Shown here: positions 48,156-50,541 of the stretch, in pieces | Position numbering within the stretch: the stretch's first letter is position 1 | Layout of the letters: every line of letters starts with the position of its first letter | Assembly (NCBI GenBank): GCA_001918155.1 | Contig: MNFJ01000174.1 | Coordinates: forward strand, 1-50,541 | Direction: 5' to 3' | Origin: Deltaproteobacteria bacterium 13_1_40CM_4_68_19 | GTDB lineage: Bacteria > Myxococcota > Myxococcia > Myxococcales > 40CM-4-68-19 | Length of the DNA stretch: 50,541 nt | The notes under the pieces: generated by a model | The model's database searches: none | The model's input: the letters and a program-made list of their open reading frames with translations, nothing else | What the model was told of the DNA's origin: nothing | Position numbers and translations under genes: made by a program

Positions 48156-48832
48156 TGCGCCCCGCGGTGGTGCTCTTCTCGGGCGGGCTCGACTCCAGCA
48201 CCTGCCTCGCCATCGCCAGGGAGGACGGTTTCGCGCCCCACGCGCTCGCCGTGCGCTACGGGCAGCGCCACGACTACGAGCTGACCGCCGCGGAGCGCGT
48301 GGCGCGCGCCTTGGGGGCGCCGCTCAAGGTGATCTCGCTGGATCTGCGCGCGATCGGCGGCTCCGCGCTCACCGGCGATCTCGAGGTCCCGAAGGACGCG
48401 CCCATCGGCGGCGGGATCCCGATCACGTACGTGCCGGCGCGCAACACCGTGCTGCTCGCGCTGGCGCTCGGATACGCGGAGACGCTCGACGCCCAGGACC
48501 TCTACCTCGGTGTCAACGCCATCGATTACTCCGGGTACCCGGACTGCCGGCCGGCATTCGTCCAGGCATTCGAGAAGCTCGCCAACGTCGCGACCGCCGC
48601 TGCCGTGGAGGGCCGCGCCAGCTACCGCGTTCACGCGCCCCTGCTGCAGCTCACCAAGGCGCAGATCATCCAGCGCGGCGCTCGCCTCGGCGTCCCCTAC
48701 GGATTGACCCATTCCTGCTACGACCCGGACGAGCGGGGCCGTTCCTGCGGCCGCTGCGATTCCTGCCGGCTGCGCGCGCAGGGATTTCGCGACGCCGGCG
48801 TCCCGGACCCGACGGTGTACTCTCCGGGGTGA
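48155..48832 (+). CDS. queC: 7-cyano-7-deazaguanine synthase
   Basis: Makes preQ0 from 7-carboxy-7-deazaguanine with ATP and ammonia, for queuosine. 225 residues: PP-loop SGGLDSST (9-16), [46 protein letters not shown], and the zinc site C-x9-CGRCDSC near the C-terminus. It overlaps the lipoprotein stop (TGATG at 48153-48157). No queD or queE is in the window. Its last codons overlap a relic of another gene. Confidence 0.96.
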   Translation: MRPAVVLFSGGLDSSTCLAIAREDGFAPHALAVRYGQRHDYELTAAERVARALGAPLKVISLDLRAIGGSALTGDLEVPKDAPIGGGIPITYVPARNTVLLALALGYAETLDAQDLYLGVNAIDYSGYPDCRPAFVQAFEKLANVATAAAVEGRASYRVHAPLLQLTKAQIIQRGARLGVPYGLTHSCYDPDERGRSCGRCDSCRLRAQGFRDAGVPDPTVYSPG

Positions 48833-48933
48833 ACCATGCTGACAATCCATCCGGTGGCCGCTACAACGGCGAAGCCGCGAAGGACGCCTGGGACAAGACG
48901 CTGAAGTTCCTCGCCGCGAACCTCAGGAAGTAG
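48829..48933 (+). pseudogene. C-terminal remnant of a dienelactone hydrolase
   Basis: 34 codons from GTG 48829 to TAG 48931-48933 read [20 protein letters not shown] followed by WDKTLKFLAANLRK. This matches the end of dienelactone hydrolase-type proteins, which typically read (G)NHAF-NDT-ARYN-EAA--AW-RT--FF--L, with H as the catalytic histidine. The remaining 200 or so residues of a full enzyme are missing; the upstream sequence is queC in another frame. Probably what was left when a deletion or insertion joined queC to this spot. Confidence 0.65.
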
Positions 48934-49489
48934 CCGCCGCGCGCCGGCGGGGGAGCTGGCGGATGGTCCCGTAGAAGCGCACCGCCGCTTCCCCGGCCCG
49001 CTGCAGATCGCGGTTGTTCAAGTACGCCACCACGGGAGACGCGAGCACCGGGACGATCCGTCCGATCTGCGCCAACCCCCGCTTCGTCAGCACCTTCTCC
49101 GCCACCCGGGCGACTACCTTTGGCCCCGCGCGTCCGGCGAGGTTCACCGTGTCCGCGCCGTTCGAATACCCGAGCACCTCGAATACCTCGTCGCGCGCGC
49201 GGTCGGACTTGAGATTCACCTTGTGCAGGAGCGCGATCTCCATGATCAGCGTGAGCTGCAGCACGGTGACGAAGATCAGGTCCGCCGGTACCAGGGCGAG
49301 GCCGAAGAGGCCCGATACCGCGCCGCCGGTGGATGCCCAGGCCTTCTTGCTGTCGGTCAGCCTCTGCGCCAGCTCCTGCGAGGTCGCGCTCGGATACTTC
49401 CCGCGCAACTCGTCGACGCGCTTGCGGCACCGCGCGATCTCGCCCACGTACACGCCCCAGAGCCGCTCTTTCGCGAGATCCGTCAGCAC
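48923..49489 (-). CDS. EcsC-like membrane-associated protein
   Basis: 188 residues. WASTGGAVSGLFGLALVPAD followed by LIFVTVLQLTLIMEIALLHK is the hydrophobic signature (Gly-rich turn, PAD, then a hydrophobic helix) of EcsC-family proteins; DEVFEVLGY follows it. Basic N-terminal helix (AKERLWGVYVGEIARCRKRV). C-terminus ends in RRRAAATS. EcsC is linked to ABC export in Bacillus, but this version is short and isolated, so function is unknown. Its 3' end overlaps the dienelactone hydrolase relic by 11 bp on the opposite strand. Confidence 0.7.
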   Translation of the reverse strand: MLTDLAKERLWGVYVGEIARCRKRVDELRGKYPSATSQELAQRLTDSKKAWASTGGAVSGLFGLALVPADLIFVTVLQLTLIMEIALLHKVNLKSDRARDEVFEVLGYSNGADTVNLAGRAGPKVVARVAEKVLTKRGLAQIGRIVPVLASPVVAYLNNRDLQRAGEAAVRFYGTIRQLPRRRAAATS

Positions 49490-49565
49490 CGGGGGATTGT
49501 AACGGAAAGTCGAAGATGATCTACAAGGCTGTTTGCGCCTCCGCGGAAACAGCCAGCAACTACGT

Positions 49566-49594
49566 AGCCCCTAAGCCGCCTTCGGCGGCCGGGG

Positions 49595-49596
<2 letters not shown>
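49566..49596. terminator. Two-step hairpin after mreB
   Basis: AGCCCC-taa-GCCGCC-TTC-GGCGGC-c-GGGGCT: an inner 6-bp stem and an outer 6-bp stem, reaching into the mreB stop. It is the likely end of the mreB transcript. The inner core and flanks match the hairpin at 19849-19863. Upstream, 49490-49565 contains no gene. Confidence 0.55.

Positions 49597-50541
<945 letters not shown>

Overview
The window is GC-rich (by eye well above 60 %), densely coded bacterial chromosome. Split ATP synthase loci, many GTG/TTG starts, a TolQ/TolR-type motor with two TolR-like genes, an HrcA-GrpE-DnaK-DnaJ block and a CheA chemosensory operon next to a histidine kinase lacking its ATPase domain all point to a deltaproteobacterial/Myxococcota genome. 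This placement is inferred from gene content; no 16S rRNA or tRNA gene is present. No CRISPR array, prophage, insertion sequence or rRNA operon was seen, and no gene-free stretch exceeds about 210 bp.

Layout. 1-1081: end of an ATP synthase operon (atpD 3' end, atpC). 1282-9051: mixed genes, including a GxxExxY protein with a changed nuclease motif, gyrA, a TPR lipoprotein and hemL. 9084-11629: second ATP synthase operon (atpZ, atpI-like, atpB, atpE, atpF) with hairpins flanking atpE. 11634-12401: bfd-bfr iron-storage pair behind a strong Fur-box palindrome. 12481-18275: glycogen operon on the minus strand (glgC, GH57, galT-like, glgA), preceded by adenosine deaminase. 19523-26227: small membrane protein, UvrD/PcrA helicase, divergent RNase J, yajQ and rimO. 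26244-32653: minus-strand stress block (hrcA, grpE, dnaK, dnaJ, then an ECF sigma factor and its membrane anti-sigma factor). 32749-40658: plus-strand run of receptor, cheW, cheY, cheA, a CheC-type phosphatase, larB, larC and an ATPase-less PAS kinase. 40660-42423: possible glycosidase-like protein of unknown function. 42636-46922: TolQ/ExbB gene, two ExbD/TolR genes and a divergent membrane pyrophosphatase. 46942-50541: LON-domain protein, lipoprotein, queC, a dienelactone hydrolase remnant, an EcsC-like protein and the 3' part of mreB.

How the parts work together. The two atp loci supply complementary parts of one F1Fo enzyme; atpH, atpA and atpG are expected upstream of base 1. The glycogen genes make ADP-glucose, polymerise it and remodel glucans. 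The hrcA-dnaJ block is a full chaperone module with its repressor, but no CIRCE operator was found. The receptor-to-CheC genes form a compact signalling array with no receptor-methylation enzymes, and their tight spacing to larB-larC suggests co-transcription with nickel-pincer cofactor genes.

The most striking anomaly is in the motor cluster: a 99-bp segment is identical in both exbD-like genes and throws the first one out of frame, by gene conversion or by misassembly. Other points of interest are the chemosensory-larBC run, the ATPase-less kinase, the divergent pyrophosphatase, the dienelactone hydrolase relic and several structured intergenic repeats.
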